Positions 7,846-13,022 of a stretch of DNA of 15,527 bases are shown here, piece by piece. The notes beneath the pieces are model-generated. The model did no database searches. It had not been told where the DNA came from and saw only the letters and a program-made list of their open reading frames with translations. The translations under genes and the position numbers were made by a program. Origin of the DNA: an uncultured Brachyspira sp. (GTDB lineage: Bacteria > Spirochaetota > Brachyspiria > Brachyspirales > Brachyspiraceae); the NCBI RefSeq assembly GCF_910578695.1, contig NZ_CAJTQJ010000052.1, positions 1-15,527 of the forward strand, written 5' to 3'. Numbering within the stretch: position 1 is the stretch's first letter; each line of letters starts with the position of its first letter.

Positions 7846-7965
7846 CAAAAAATAAAAGTCATTTATAAAACTTATTAATTTATAAAAAGTAATAAAAAAT
7901 AAATAATAATATTGTTTTTTTTATTTAAAAATATTAATATAAATTAATAGTTTAAACGAGCGTAT

Positions 7966-7981
7966 ATAGCTAATAAGCTAT
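7966..7981 (+). promoter_or_regulatory. short inverted repeat between divergent genes, possible operator
   Basis: ATAGCT-AATA-AGCTAT (7966-7981) lies in the 245-base divergent gap between the YtxH gene and the thioesterase gene. It stands 50 bases before ATG 8031, where a -10 region could lie. Apart from this and the leftward promoter, the gap 7786-8030 is AT-rich filler with no reading frame. Confidence 0.25.
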
Positions 7982-8030
7982 TATAAAATAAATTTATATG
8001 TAATAATAAAATTTTTTAATGGGGTTTTTT

Positions 8031-8543
8031 ATGGAATTGAAAGTACTAAATAAGCAGAATAATTCAAGAATGTGTATTGTATGCGGGTTTAAAAATGATT
8101 TAAGTCTGCAGGCAGAGTTTTATGAATTAGAAGATAAATCATTATGTGCATTGGTAACTTTCAAAGATGTGCATCAAGGATATCCCTCAAGAGTGCATGG
8201 AGGAATACTTGCTGCTATTTTAGATGAAACTATAGGAAGGGCTATGATGCCTTATACTGGAGAAGATAAATGGGGTGTTACTATGACGCTTACAACAAAG
8301 TATAAAAAACCTGTACCAATTAATGAAGAAATTAGAATAATAGGAAAAATAACTTCAGGAGACGGCAGAATATTTGAGGGAGAAGGCTATATACTTCTTA
8401 ATGATGATAAAATAGCTGTAACTGCAAAAGGTACATATATATGTATGAGCCTTGAAAAAATAGCTGAAATGGATCCTAATAATGATGAAGATTGGGCTTT
8501 AGAGAAAAAAGATACTGATCCTAAAACAATAGATATACCTTAA
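8031..8543 (+). CDS. PaaI-family hotdog thioesterase
   Basis: 170 residues with a single hotdog fold. The family core is plain: P-S-R-V-H-G-G-I-L-A-A-I-L-D-E-T (HGG with the D-E following), then GVTMTLTTKYKKPVPINEEIRI and a final beta strand KIAVTAKGTYI. It should hydrolyse an acyl-CoA or similar thioester in the cytoplasm. The N-terminal CIVCGFKND, a paired-cysteine segment, is common in PaaI-like proteins with an NxxGL region. The start is set at 8031 because GGGG (8021-8024) is 6 bases upstream. An in-frame ATG at 8019 would add four residues but has no ribosome site. The acidic C-terminal tail (NNDEDWALEKKDTDPK) extends past the fold. It is a single gene; the substrate is unknown. Confidence 0.85.
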   Translation: MELKVLNKQNNSRMCIVCGFKNDLSLQAEFYELEDKSLCALVTFKDVHQGYPSRVHGGILAAILDETIGRAMMPYTGEDKWGVTMTLTTKYKKPVPINEEIRIIGKITSGDGRIFEGEGYILLNDDKIAVTAKGTYICMSLEKIAEMDPNNDEDWALEKKDTDPKTIDIP

Positions 8544-8567
8544 ATAAATATTTATTAAATATTATAT

Positions 8568-8607
8568 TTTAAATCTTTAATAACATATTTAAATCTTTAA
8601 TAACATA
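8568..8607 (+). repeat. perfect 20-bp tandem duplication upstream of the glycosyltransferase
   Basis: The 20-base unit starting TTTAAATCTTTAATAAC occupies 8568-8587 and again 8588-8607 without a mismatch. It ends 2 bases before the -35 hexamer at 8610, so it could be a doubled binding site or a recent slippage event. Confidence 0.85.
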
Positions 8608-8609
8608 CC

Positions 8610-8637
8610 TTTACAAATAAAATAGTTTTTGTATAAT
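8610..8637 (+). promoter_or_regulatory. promoter of the glycosyltransferase gene
   Basis: TTTACA (8610-8615), 16 bases, perfect TATAAT (8632-8637). Predicted start near 8644, about 33 bases before ATG 8677. Confidence 0.68.
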
Positions 8638-8676
8638 ATTTAATTAAATAATAATCGTATATAAAAGCAGTAAAGT

Positions 8677-10470
8677 ATGATAATAAAAGAATTAGTATCT
8701 ATATTAGTTCCAATCTACAATATAGAAAAATCAATAGAAAAAAATATAAATATATTAATAGAAAAAGTTTCTCCTTTTTTTATGAACTTTGAAATAATAA
8801 TTTCAGATGACGGAAGCAGTGATAATTCAAAAGAAGAAATAGAAAAATTATGCATAAACTTTAAAAATAATAATACAAATAAAAATTTAAAAAACATATC
8901 AGGAGTTTATGCAATAGAAAATCAGGGAAAAGGACATGCTTTAAAAAGAGCATGCGAAATATCTAATGGCGAGTATATAATATTCTGCGACGGAGATATG
9001 GAAATAGATCCTTCTCAATTAGAAAATTTTTTTGTAATAATGCAAAAAGAGAATGCTGATGTTGTTATAGGCTCTAAAAGACATAAAGATTCTATAGTGA
9101 ATTATTCTAATATTAGAAAACTCATTTCTTTTATATATTTTATGTTTGTAAAGATATTTTTTCATCTTCCTATACAAGATACTCAGACGGGACTAAAACT
9201 TTTTAAAAGAGATGCCATTATAAATATTTTTCCAAGAATATTAGTAAAAGAATTTGCTTATGACTTGGAAGTCTTAGCTGCATGCAATTATAATGGTAAA
9301 AAAATAGTATCTGCACCTGTTATAGTTAATCCGAACAGGCATTTCGGATTTATAAAATTAAAAATTCTATGGAAAACTTTTATCGATACTTTAGCAATAT
9401 TTTACAGACTTAATATTGTCCATTTTTATAATGATTTATTTTTCGAGTTAAAAGAAAAACCTTTTGTAAGCATTATAATACCATTAAAAAAAATTAATGA
9501 TTATATAAAAGAAGAAACTGAATATTTACTTGAACAAATATATACAAATTTTGAAATTATAATACTTCCTGATAAATATACTGATGAAGAAATTAATATA
9601 GAATTATTTAAAGATTATAGAATAAGAATAATAGAAACAGGAGAACTTCCTCCTGCAATAAAAAGAGCTGTAGGAGTAAAAAAATCAAGCGGAAATATAT
9701 TAGCATTTTTAGATGATGATACATATCCTGAAAAAGATTGGCTTCATAATGCATTAAGAGCAATGGAAAGTAAAGGAGTTAAGGCTTTAGGAGGACCTGC
9801 TGTTAATACTCATAAAGATAATTTTTCAAAGCAGATAAGCGGACTTATTTATAGTTCATCGCTTATGAGCGGAAAGCATAAAGCAAGATATATACCTGAT
9901 AAAGTTCAGTATGTTAATGATTATCCAAGCTGCAATTTTATAATTACAAGAGAACTTTATGAAAAGGTAGGAGGTTTTGACAGTGAATATTGGCCAGGAG
10001 AAGATACTATTCTTTGCAATAATATTATGAAAGCTAATGAAAAAATATTATATACTCCTGAAGCATTGGTTTATCATCATAGAAGAGATTTATTTTTCGG
10101 ACATTTCAAGCAGTTAAAAGGTTATGCTTGGCATAGAGGATATTTTGTTAAAAGATTTGGAGGAAATTCATTAAGTTTATCATATTTCATACCGTCTGTA
10201 TTTTTACTTTATACTATTTTTCTTCCATTTGCTTTATATTTTAACTTACCGCAAATATTAAATAATTATATTCCTATTATAAACAAAAATATTTTTTCAG
10301 CTTTATTATTATTTCCTCATAGCTTTTATATATTATGCTTGCTTGGAAGCTGGGCAAGTACGCTATCTCCTATAAAGGGTTTTTGTAAAGCTGTAGGAAT
10401 ACTGCTATCGCATTTAACTTACGGTGCTTTTTTTATAATAGGTTTTATAAAAGGATTTACTAAAAATTAA
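8677..10470 (+). CDS. two-domain family-2 glycosyltransferase with membrane anchor
   Basis: 597 residues joining two GT-A folds. Domain 1 (about 6-225) resembles dolichyl/polyprenyl-phosphate sugar transferases: LVPIYN, IISDDGSSDNS (D45/D46), FCDGDME (DxD at 105-107) and DTQTGLKLFKRD (about 168-179). Domain 2 (about 262-490) is a second GT2 fold: VSIIIPLK, FLDDDTYPEKDW (DDD at 346-348), GGPAVNTH, GGFDSEYWPGED (D443) and then HHRR. Three membrane segments close the protein (about 503-525, 540-560, 573-592). The likely role is building a surface glycan or glycolipid at the inner membrane, with domain 1 perhaps loading a lipid carrier. The start has only a weak ribosome site, but LVPIYN lies 10 residues in, as usual. 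Domain 1 has no membrane anchor of its own. Confidence 0.9.
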   Translation: MIIKELVSILVPIYNIEKSIEKNINILIEKVSPFFMNFEIIISDDGSSDNSKEEIEKLCINFKNNNTNKNLKNISGVYAIENQGKGHALKRACEISNGEYIIFCDGDMEIDPSQLENFFVIMQKENADVVIGSKRHKDSIVNYSNIRKLISFIYFMFVKIFFHLPIQDTQTGLKLFKRDAIINIFPRILVKEFAYDLEVLAACNYNGKKIVSAPVIVNPNRHFGFIKLKILWKTFIDTLAIFYRLNIVHFYNDLFFELKEKPFVSIIIPLKKINDYIKEETEYLLEQIYTNFEIIILPDKYTDEEINIELFKDYRIRIIETGELPPAIKRAVGVKKSSGNILAFLDDDTYPEKDWLHNALRAMESKGVKALGGPAVNTHKDNFSKQISGLIYSSSLMSGKHKARYIPDKVQYVNDYPSCNFIITRELYEKVGGFDSEYWPGEDTILCNNIMKANEKILYTPEALVYHHRRDLFFGHFKQLKGYAWHRGYFVKRFGGNSLSLSYFIPSVFLLYTIFLPFALYFNLPQILNNYIPIINKNIFSALLLFPHSFYILCLLGSWASTLSPIKGFCKAVGILLSHLTYGAFFIIGFIKGFTKN

Positions 10471-10473
10471 AAC

Positions 10474-10500
10474 TATATTTTTTATAAAATATAATTTTTT
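10474..10500 (+). terminator. weak AT hairpin between convergent genes
   Basis: TATATTTT (10474-10481), loop TTAT, AAAATATA (10486-10493), then A-T7 nearby. It stands 4 bases after the glycosyltransferase stop and faces the M20 gene end at 10538. The stem is all A/T, so its strength is doubtful. Confidence 0.35.
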
Positions 10501-10537
10501 TATTGCATTATAATAATATATATAAAATAATAATTAA

Positions 10538-11719
10538 TTATTTAAGAAAATCAAAAGCCCAATTAGCCATAAGTTCTGAAGGCATATTTAGTTTTTCTTC
10601 ATTAATTTCAAATTTACTATTATGATTAGGTATATTTTTTTCTGTTATAGTGGAAAATAAAGCAAAACAGCCTTTAACTTCTCTCAAATAATAAGAAAAA
10701 TCTTCTCCGCCCATACTAGGCTTATAATATTTATTCCAAACAGCTTCTTTAGAAAATATAGTTTCAGCAGTATTTTTTATATTATTTGTAATTTCAGCAT
10801 CATTTAAAGTTGTGCATGCATATTCTATTATATCTATTTCGCATTCGCCTAACATTGAATTTGATATAAGTTTAGATTTTTCTTTTATCCTCTTTATAAA
10901 AAAATCTCTGACATCATTATTAAAAGTTCTAATAGTGCCTTCTATTTCAACAGTATCAGGTATAATATTAAAAGCACTTCCTCCGCTGATTTTACAAAGC
11001 GATAGTATAACCGTTTCTGAAGATTCTATTTCTCTTGTAATTATTGACTGAAGCCCGTTAATAATCTCAGCAGACATAATTATAGGGTCTATTCCAGCCT
11101 GAGGATAAGCTCCGTGCGTTCCTTTTCCTTTAATTTTTATTATTATCTTGTCTGTTGATGCCATAATAGGACCTTCCTGTATGATAAAAACACCATTAGG
11201 AGTATCAGGTGCAAAACTTCCTACATGTACTGCGAATATTGCATTAACATCTTTTAATGCATTTTCTTCTATCATTATTTTAGCACCCTTCCCTATTTCT
11301 TCGCCTGTTTGAAATAAAAATCTTACTGTTCCAGAAAACTCATCGGCATTATCATTAAGTATTTTACAGGCTCCAAGCAGTATAGCAGTATGTGCATCAT
11401 GTCCGCATGCATGCATATTATTACTGCATGATTTATATTCAAAATCTGTATCTTCTTTTATAGGTAAAGCGTCCATATCGGCTCTTAAAGCAATTATTTT
11501 TTTATTGTCTTTATTATCTTTTTTTTTGCCATTTATAAAAGCTATAATACCAGAATCTTTTTTATTTTTTGTATATTTAATATTCTTAAAATTATCAAGT
11601 TCATTTATTACAAATTCTCTGGTTTTCGGCAAATCAAGACCTAATTCAGGTATAGTATGCAAATATCTTCTGCATTTTATAACATAATCTAGTATTTCTT
11701 TTGAATTATATTTAAGCAT
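10538..11719 (-). CDS. M20 family amidohydrolase (HipO/IAA-amino-acid hydrolase type)
   Basis: 393 residues, the usual length for M20D enzymes. These hydrolyse N-acyl amino acids (hippurate, N-acetyl-diaminopimelate and similar) in the cytoplasm with two bound metals. Motifs in order: GLDLPKTREFV, ALRADMDALPI (78-87), the Cys-His ligand motif HACGHDAH (103-110; C105, H107), FQTGEEIGKGA with catalytic/ligand glutamates E140-E141, AVHVG (H165), THGAYPQAG in the dimerisation domain (201-209), and the late histidine PNHNSKF (H366). The start is ATG 11719 with TGGAAT about 9 bases upstream and a good promoter behind it. No neighbour suggests a pathway, so the exact substrate is open. No key residue is missing. 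Confidence 0.92.
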   Translation of the reverse strand: MLKYNSKEILDYVIKCRRYLHTIPELGLDLPKTREFVINELDNFKNIKYTKNKKDSGIIAFINGKKKDNKDNKKIIALRADMDALPIKEDTDFEYKSCSNNMHACGHDAHTAILLGACKILNDNADEFSGTVRFLFQTGEEIGKGAKIMIEENALKDVNAIFAVHVGSFAPDTPNGVFIIQEGPIMASTDKIIIKIKGKGTHGAYPQAGIDPIIMSAEIINGLQSIITREIESSETVILSLCKISGGSAFNIIPDTVEIEGTIRTFNNDVRDFFIKRIKEKSKLISNSMLGECEIDIIEYACTTLNDAEITNNIKNTAETIFSKEAVWNKYYKPSMGGEDFSYYLREVKGCFALFSTITEKNIPNHNSKFEINEEKLNMPSELMANWAFDFLK

Positions 11720-11747
11720 AATAAAATTCCATACAAAAATTTATTTA

Positions 11748-11776
11748 ATTATATATAAAAAAGCAATATTTTACAA
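11748..11776 (-). promoter_or_regulatory. promoter of the M20 amidohydrolase gene
   Basis: On the minus strand: TTGTAA (11776-11771), 17 bases, perfect TATAAT (11753-11748). Predicted start near 11741, about 22 bases before the ATG. Confidence 0.68.
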
Positions 11777-11895
11777 ATGTCTGTTTATATAAATTATATA
11801 TCAAATATTTTATAATTCACTGCCTATTAAGTGCATGCAAAATAAAACTTATAATATAGATTTGCTTATAATTCAAATTTTATTATAGATTTAGT

Positions 11896-12024
11896 TCACC
11901 TTGAATTTTGAATATCTATAAATGCTATCTTTTCACTGTCAAAAGCTCCTAAGAACTTAGGCGGAAGTTTTTTATCAAAAACTCGCTTTTTCCCTATAGT
12001 GAGTATAAGCTGTACAAAAAATCG
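11896..12024 (-). pseudogene. short open stretch without a start codon, possible gene remnant
   Basis: The leftward frame from 12024 to the TGA at 11898-11896 is open for 42 codons and reads like protein near its end (KKLPPKFLGAFDSEKIAFID, then I-Q-N-S-R). It has no ATG, GTG or TTG and no ribosome site. Its first codons are the T-run of the antisense terminator at 12016-12058. It could be the tail of a broken gene or a non-coding genomic repeat carried beside the peptide modules. The rest of 11720-12026 holds only the amidohydrolase promoter and AT-rich sequence. Confidence 0.3.
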
Positions 12025-12026
12025 CT

Positions 12027-12104
12027 ATGATTAAAGCCCTTACTGAATTAATCATAGCAATAGCAACTTTGATTACTGCTTTAGCAACATTGCTTAAACG
12101 GTAA
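12027..12104 (+). CDS. small hydrophobic peptide A1, type I toxin-like (5'-truncated copy)
   Basis: 25 residues: M-I-K-A-L-T followed by ELIIAIATLITALATLLKR, one membrane-spanning segment with a basic end. It matches peptide B1 (KLIIAIAALITAIAQIIKQ) almost residue for residue. No Shine-Dalgarno precedes ATG 12027, and the upstream in-frame stop is at 12006-12008. B1's lysine-rich N-terminus and AGGAGG have no counterpart, so the 5' end seems lost and expression is doubtful. The pattern (I/E-A-L-x-x-L-I-x-A-I-x-x-L-I-x-A-L) recalls holin-like type I toxins of Firmicutes (Hol_Tox type) by eye. Confidence 0.5.
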   Translation: MIKALTELIIAIATLITALATLLKR

Positions 12105-12112
12105 TTGAAATT

Positions 12113-12137
12113 GGGGGTGGGTGGCAATCCCCCCCCC
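12113..12137 (+). terminator. GC-rich hairpin after peptide A1
   Basis: G5-T-G3 (12113-12121), loop TGGCAAT, C9 (12129-12137), with one T/C mismatch, 8 bases after the A1 stop. TCTATATAT follows in place of a clean T-run, so termination may be weak. It is in the same place as the terminator of copy B. A nine-base C run is striking in such AT-rich DNA. Confidence 0.55.
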
Positions 12138-12150
12138 TCTATATATAAAA

Positions 12151-12178
12151 ATTATAACATATATAAAATGAAGGTCAA
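12151..12178 (-). promoter_or_regulatory. antisense promoter A
   Basis: On the minus strand: TTGACC (12178-12173), 16 bases, perfect TATAAT (12156-12151). The same hexamers and spacing occur at 12441-12414. Over the 34 aligned bases (12151-12184 and 12414-12447) there are four differences, none in either hexamer. Confidence 0.65.
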
Positions 12179-12181
12179 TAT

Positions 12182-12235
12182 ATGAATAACAAAATAATTG
12201 AAAATATAAGATTTGCTAGCTTTATTATATTATAA
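12182..12235 (+). pseudogene. remnant of the second small peptide (A2)
   Basis: 17 codons (MNNKIIENIRFASFIIL, stop), preceded by GAAGG 7 bases upstream. The leader and first codons match those of B2 (AGGTCAATATATGAAT is common to both). The reading frame then collapses onto a T-A rich end equivalent to B2's membrane segment and stops early, so it looks like B2 after an internal deletion. It is unlikely to make a functional peptide. Confidence 0.45.
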
Positions 12236-12241
12236 ATAAAT

Positions 12242-12250
12242 GAGAGGAGG
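12242..12250 (+). promoter_or_regulatory. strong ribosome binding site of peptide B1
   Basis: GAGAGGAGG ends 7 bases before ATG 12258. This is the main evidence that such a short frame is translated. Confidence 0.8.
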
Positions 12251-12257
12251 CAAGCTG

Positions 12258-12359
12258 ATGAAATTTAAAAAGAAAATGGCAATTATCGAAGCCCTATCAA
12301 AGCTAATAATTGCCATTGCTGCTTTAATAACTGCAATAGCACAGATTATTAAACAGTAA
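12258..12359 (+). CDS. small hydrophobic peptide B1, type I toxin-like
   Basis: 33 residues: basic N-terminus M-K-F-K-K-K-M, then AIIEALS, then the membrane segment KLIIAIAALITAIAQIIKQ. It has an optimal AGGAGG 7 bases upstream and a strong terminator (12367-12405) 7 bases after the stop, so it forms a one-gene message. The shape (basic start, a single alanine/isoleucine-rich helix, lysine near the end) is that of membrane-acting type I toxins and holin-like peptides. An antisense promoter lies just beyond the terminator, and an antisense terminator sits within codons 6-20. A sense promoter is not clear: TTGAAA (12198-12203) with TATTAT (12223-12228) has a 19-base spacer. Alternatives are a leader or membrane-signalling peptide. 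Confidence 0.72.
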   Translation: MKFKKKMAIIEALSKLIIAIAALITAIAQIIKQ

Positions 12360-12407
12360 ACAAAATGCGGGGAGTCATTACTGCTCCATAGCTTCCCGCT
12401 TTTTTAT
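12267..12407 (-). ncRNA. predicted antisense RNA B (about 141 nt), type I antitoxin-like
   Basis: Promoter at 12441-12414 on the minus strand, predicted start near 12407. The terminator is a perfect 12-bp stem, AATGGCAATTAT (12317-12306) with ATAATTGCCATT (12286-12275), and a 19-base loop. The T-run TTTTCTTTTT begins within the stem's last two bases and ends at 12267. The RNA is complementary to the sense terminator and to most of the B1 frame. It does not reach the ribosome binding site at 12245-12250. A 3'-overlapping antisense RNA of this kind controls toxins such as txpA and bsrG in Bacillus, mainly by duplex formation and RNase III cleavage. That mode here is inference. Confidence 0.62.
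12367..12405 (+). terminator. Rho-independent terminator of peptide B1
   Basis: GCGGGGAG (12367-12374) pairs with CTTCCCGC (12392-12399) with one G-T wobble, followed by T6 (12400-12405). Flanking A-rich sequence upstream can extend the stem into the T-run. Confidence 0.88.
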
Positions 12408-12413
12408 ATATAA

Positions 12414-12441
12414 ATTATATCAAATATAAAACGGAGGTCAA
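12414..12441 (-). promoter_or_regulatory. antisense promoter B, overlapping the ribosome site of peptide B2
   Basis: On the minus strand: TTGACC (12441-12436, 5/6), 16 bases, TATAAT (12419-12414, 6/6). Its -35 is the complement of GGTCAA, part of the sequence CGGAGGTCAATATATG that starts B2 on the plus strand, so the same bases serve both strands. Confidence 0.7.
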
Positions 12442-12444
12442 TAT

Positions 12445-12555
12445 ATGAATGATAAAAAGTTTGATAGAATAATAAAAATTATTGATACAGTAAGTTATTT
12501 TATTATAGCAATATCTATAACAATAATAGCTTTAACTCAAATTATAAAAGGATAA
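12445..12555 (+). CDS. second small hydrophobic peptide B2
   Basis: 36 residues: a charged start (MNDKKFDRIIKIIDTVS) and a membrane segment YFIIAISITIIALTQIIKG that matches the C-terminal halves of B1 and A1. GGAGG (12433-12437) is 7 bases before the ATG. It lies downstream of B1's terminator with no clear promoter of its own, so its expression may depend on read-through. Its last codons contain AAAGGA, the ribosome site of the next frame. It may be a second toxin-like peptide or a partner of B1. It has no antisense promoter or terminator pair of its own that I could find. Confidence 0.65.
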   Translation: MNDKKFDRIIKIIDTVSYFIIAISITIIALTQIIKG

Positions 12556-12559
12556 TATT

Positions 12560-12762
12560 ATGCCAAAAGGTGGAGCAAGAAAGGGGGCAGGACGCAAAAA
12601 AATAGCTCCTGAAAATAAAGCTAAGCCAATATTAAAAGTAGCTTATGTAAGATTAGAAAATGAGCTATATAATAAATTAGAAAGTATGCTAAAAGTGAAA
12701 ATCAAACTATTAGTCAATATTTAAAGAAAATGATAATAAATAAAATAGAAAGCACAAAATAA
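12560..12762 (+). pseudogene. ribbon-helix-helix-like DNA-binding protein gene, frameshifted
   Basis: ATG 12560 has AAAGGA (12547-12552) 7 bases upstream and starts 4 bases after B2. The first 43 codons begin MPKGGARKGAGRKK, a lysine/arginine-glycine start common in small plasmid and phage proteins. A strand (ILKVAYVRL) and a helix (ENELYNKLES) follow. The frame then ends at 12724 as a 54-residue product. In the -1 frame from 12688 the natural continuation is AKSENQTISQYLKKMIINKI and then E-S-T-K, stopping at 12762. That completes a strand-helix-helix CopG-type fold. The break falls in ATGCT, where ATGGCT (Met-Ala) would restore the frame, so one lost G is the simplest reading. A -1 ribosomal slip on CTA-AAA-G is a less likely alternative. 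Confidence 0.62.
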
Positions 12763-12771
12763 TAATATTAG

Positions 12772-12803
12772 CCGATGTCGGAAAACCGACATCGGATTTT
12801 TTT
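12772..12803 (+). terminator. strong terminator after the ribbon-helix-helix-like gene
   Basis: A perfect 10-bp stem CCGATGTCGG (12772-12781), loop AAAA, CCGACATCGG (12786-12795), then A and T7 (12797-12803). It begins 10 bases after the restored-frame stop at 12762, which supports the gene having once ended there. Confidence 0.92.
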
Positions 12804-12826
12804 ATCTAAATTATACAAAAAATCTA

Positions 12827-12852
12827 AAATCTTATACTTTAGTATAAGATTT
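12827..12852. repeat. 26-bp palindrome
   Basis: AAATCTTATACT (12827-12838), TT, AGTATAAGATTT (12841-12852): a perfect 12-bp inverted repeat with a two-base centre. No T-run follows in either direction. It could be an operator, a recombination site or a cruciform. The surrounding 12804-13022 holds no gene. Confidence 0.8.
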
Positions 12853-12971
12853 ATTACTCATAATATTTTAATATCATTTTTATTTTTTGTTTTAACTGTT
12901 ATTTTAACTGCCCGATCAAAATTTTTTTAAATTTGATGTTTATTAAGCACATAATAAATGAAATTATAAAT

Positions 12972-13003
12972 AAAGCTAATAGCTATAATTAACCGCTAGC
13001 TTT
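12972..13003 (-). terminator. possible terminator of the leftward permease genes
   Basis: On the minus strand, AAAGCTA (13003-12997) pairs with TAGCTTT (12978-12972) across an 18-base loop and is followed by ATTTATAATTT. It lies 19 bases beyond the permease stop at 13023. The stem is short and the T-run is broken. Confidence 0.35.
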
Positions 13004-13022
13004 TAAATGCAGTAATTATATA

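Larger units (their letters stand above)
12016..12144 (-). ncRNA. predicted antisense RNA A (about 129 nt), type I antitoxin-like
   Basis: It runs leftward from the promoter at 12178-12151 (predicted start near 12144) to a terminator inside peptide gene A1. The terminator is GCTATGATTAA and its perfect complement, an 11-bp stem (12058-12048 with 12034-12024) with a 13-base loop, followed by GATTTTTT (T6 at 12021-12016). The RNA would pair with the end of A1 and with its sense terminator (12113-12137). Promoter spacing, terminator position and length match antisense RNA B. Confidence 0.5.

Noticed and set aside
8019..8030. ATG 8019 as start of the thioesterase
   Set aside because: No ribosome site upstream; the GGGG that would serve ATG 8031 lies within it. 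The difference is only four residues.
11991..12004. Minus-strand ACTCACTATAGGGA, 14 bases equal to the core of the T7 RNA polymerase promoter
   Set aside because: The upstream half of the T7 promoter does not match, no T7-like phage gene is near, and flanking DNA is ordinary for this genome. Treated as chance; vector contamination also seems unlikely as the match stops at 14 bases.
12688..12700. Programmed -1 frameshift as the way to make the ribbon-helix-helix protein
   Set aside because: CTA-AAA-G allows a one-base slip of the lysine tRNA, but there is no classic slippery heptamer and no clear downstream pseudoknot. A lost G in ATGGCT explains it more simply.
12890..12910. Repeated TTTTAACTG at 12890-12898 and 12902-12910
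   Set aside because: Nine AT-rich bases repeated once, with no promoter or gene nearby to give it meaning.
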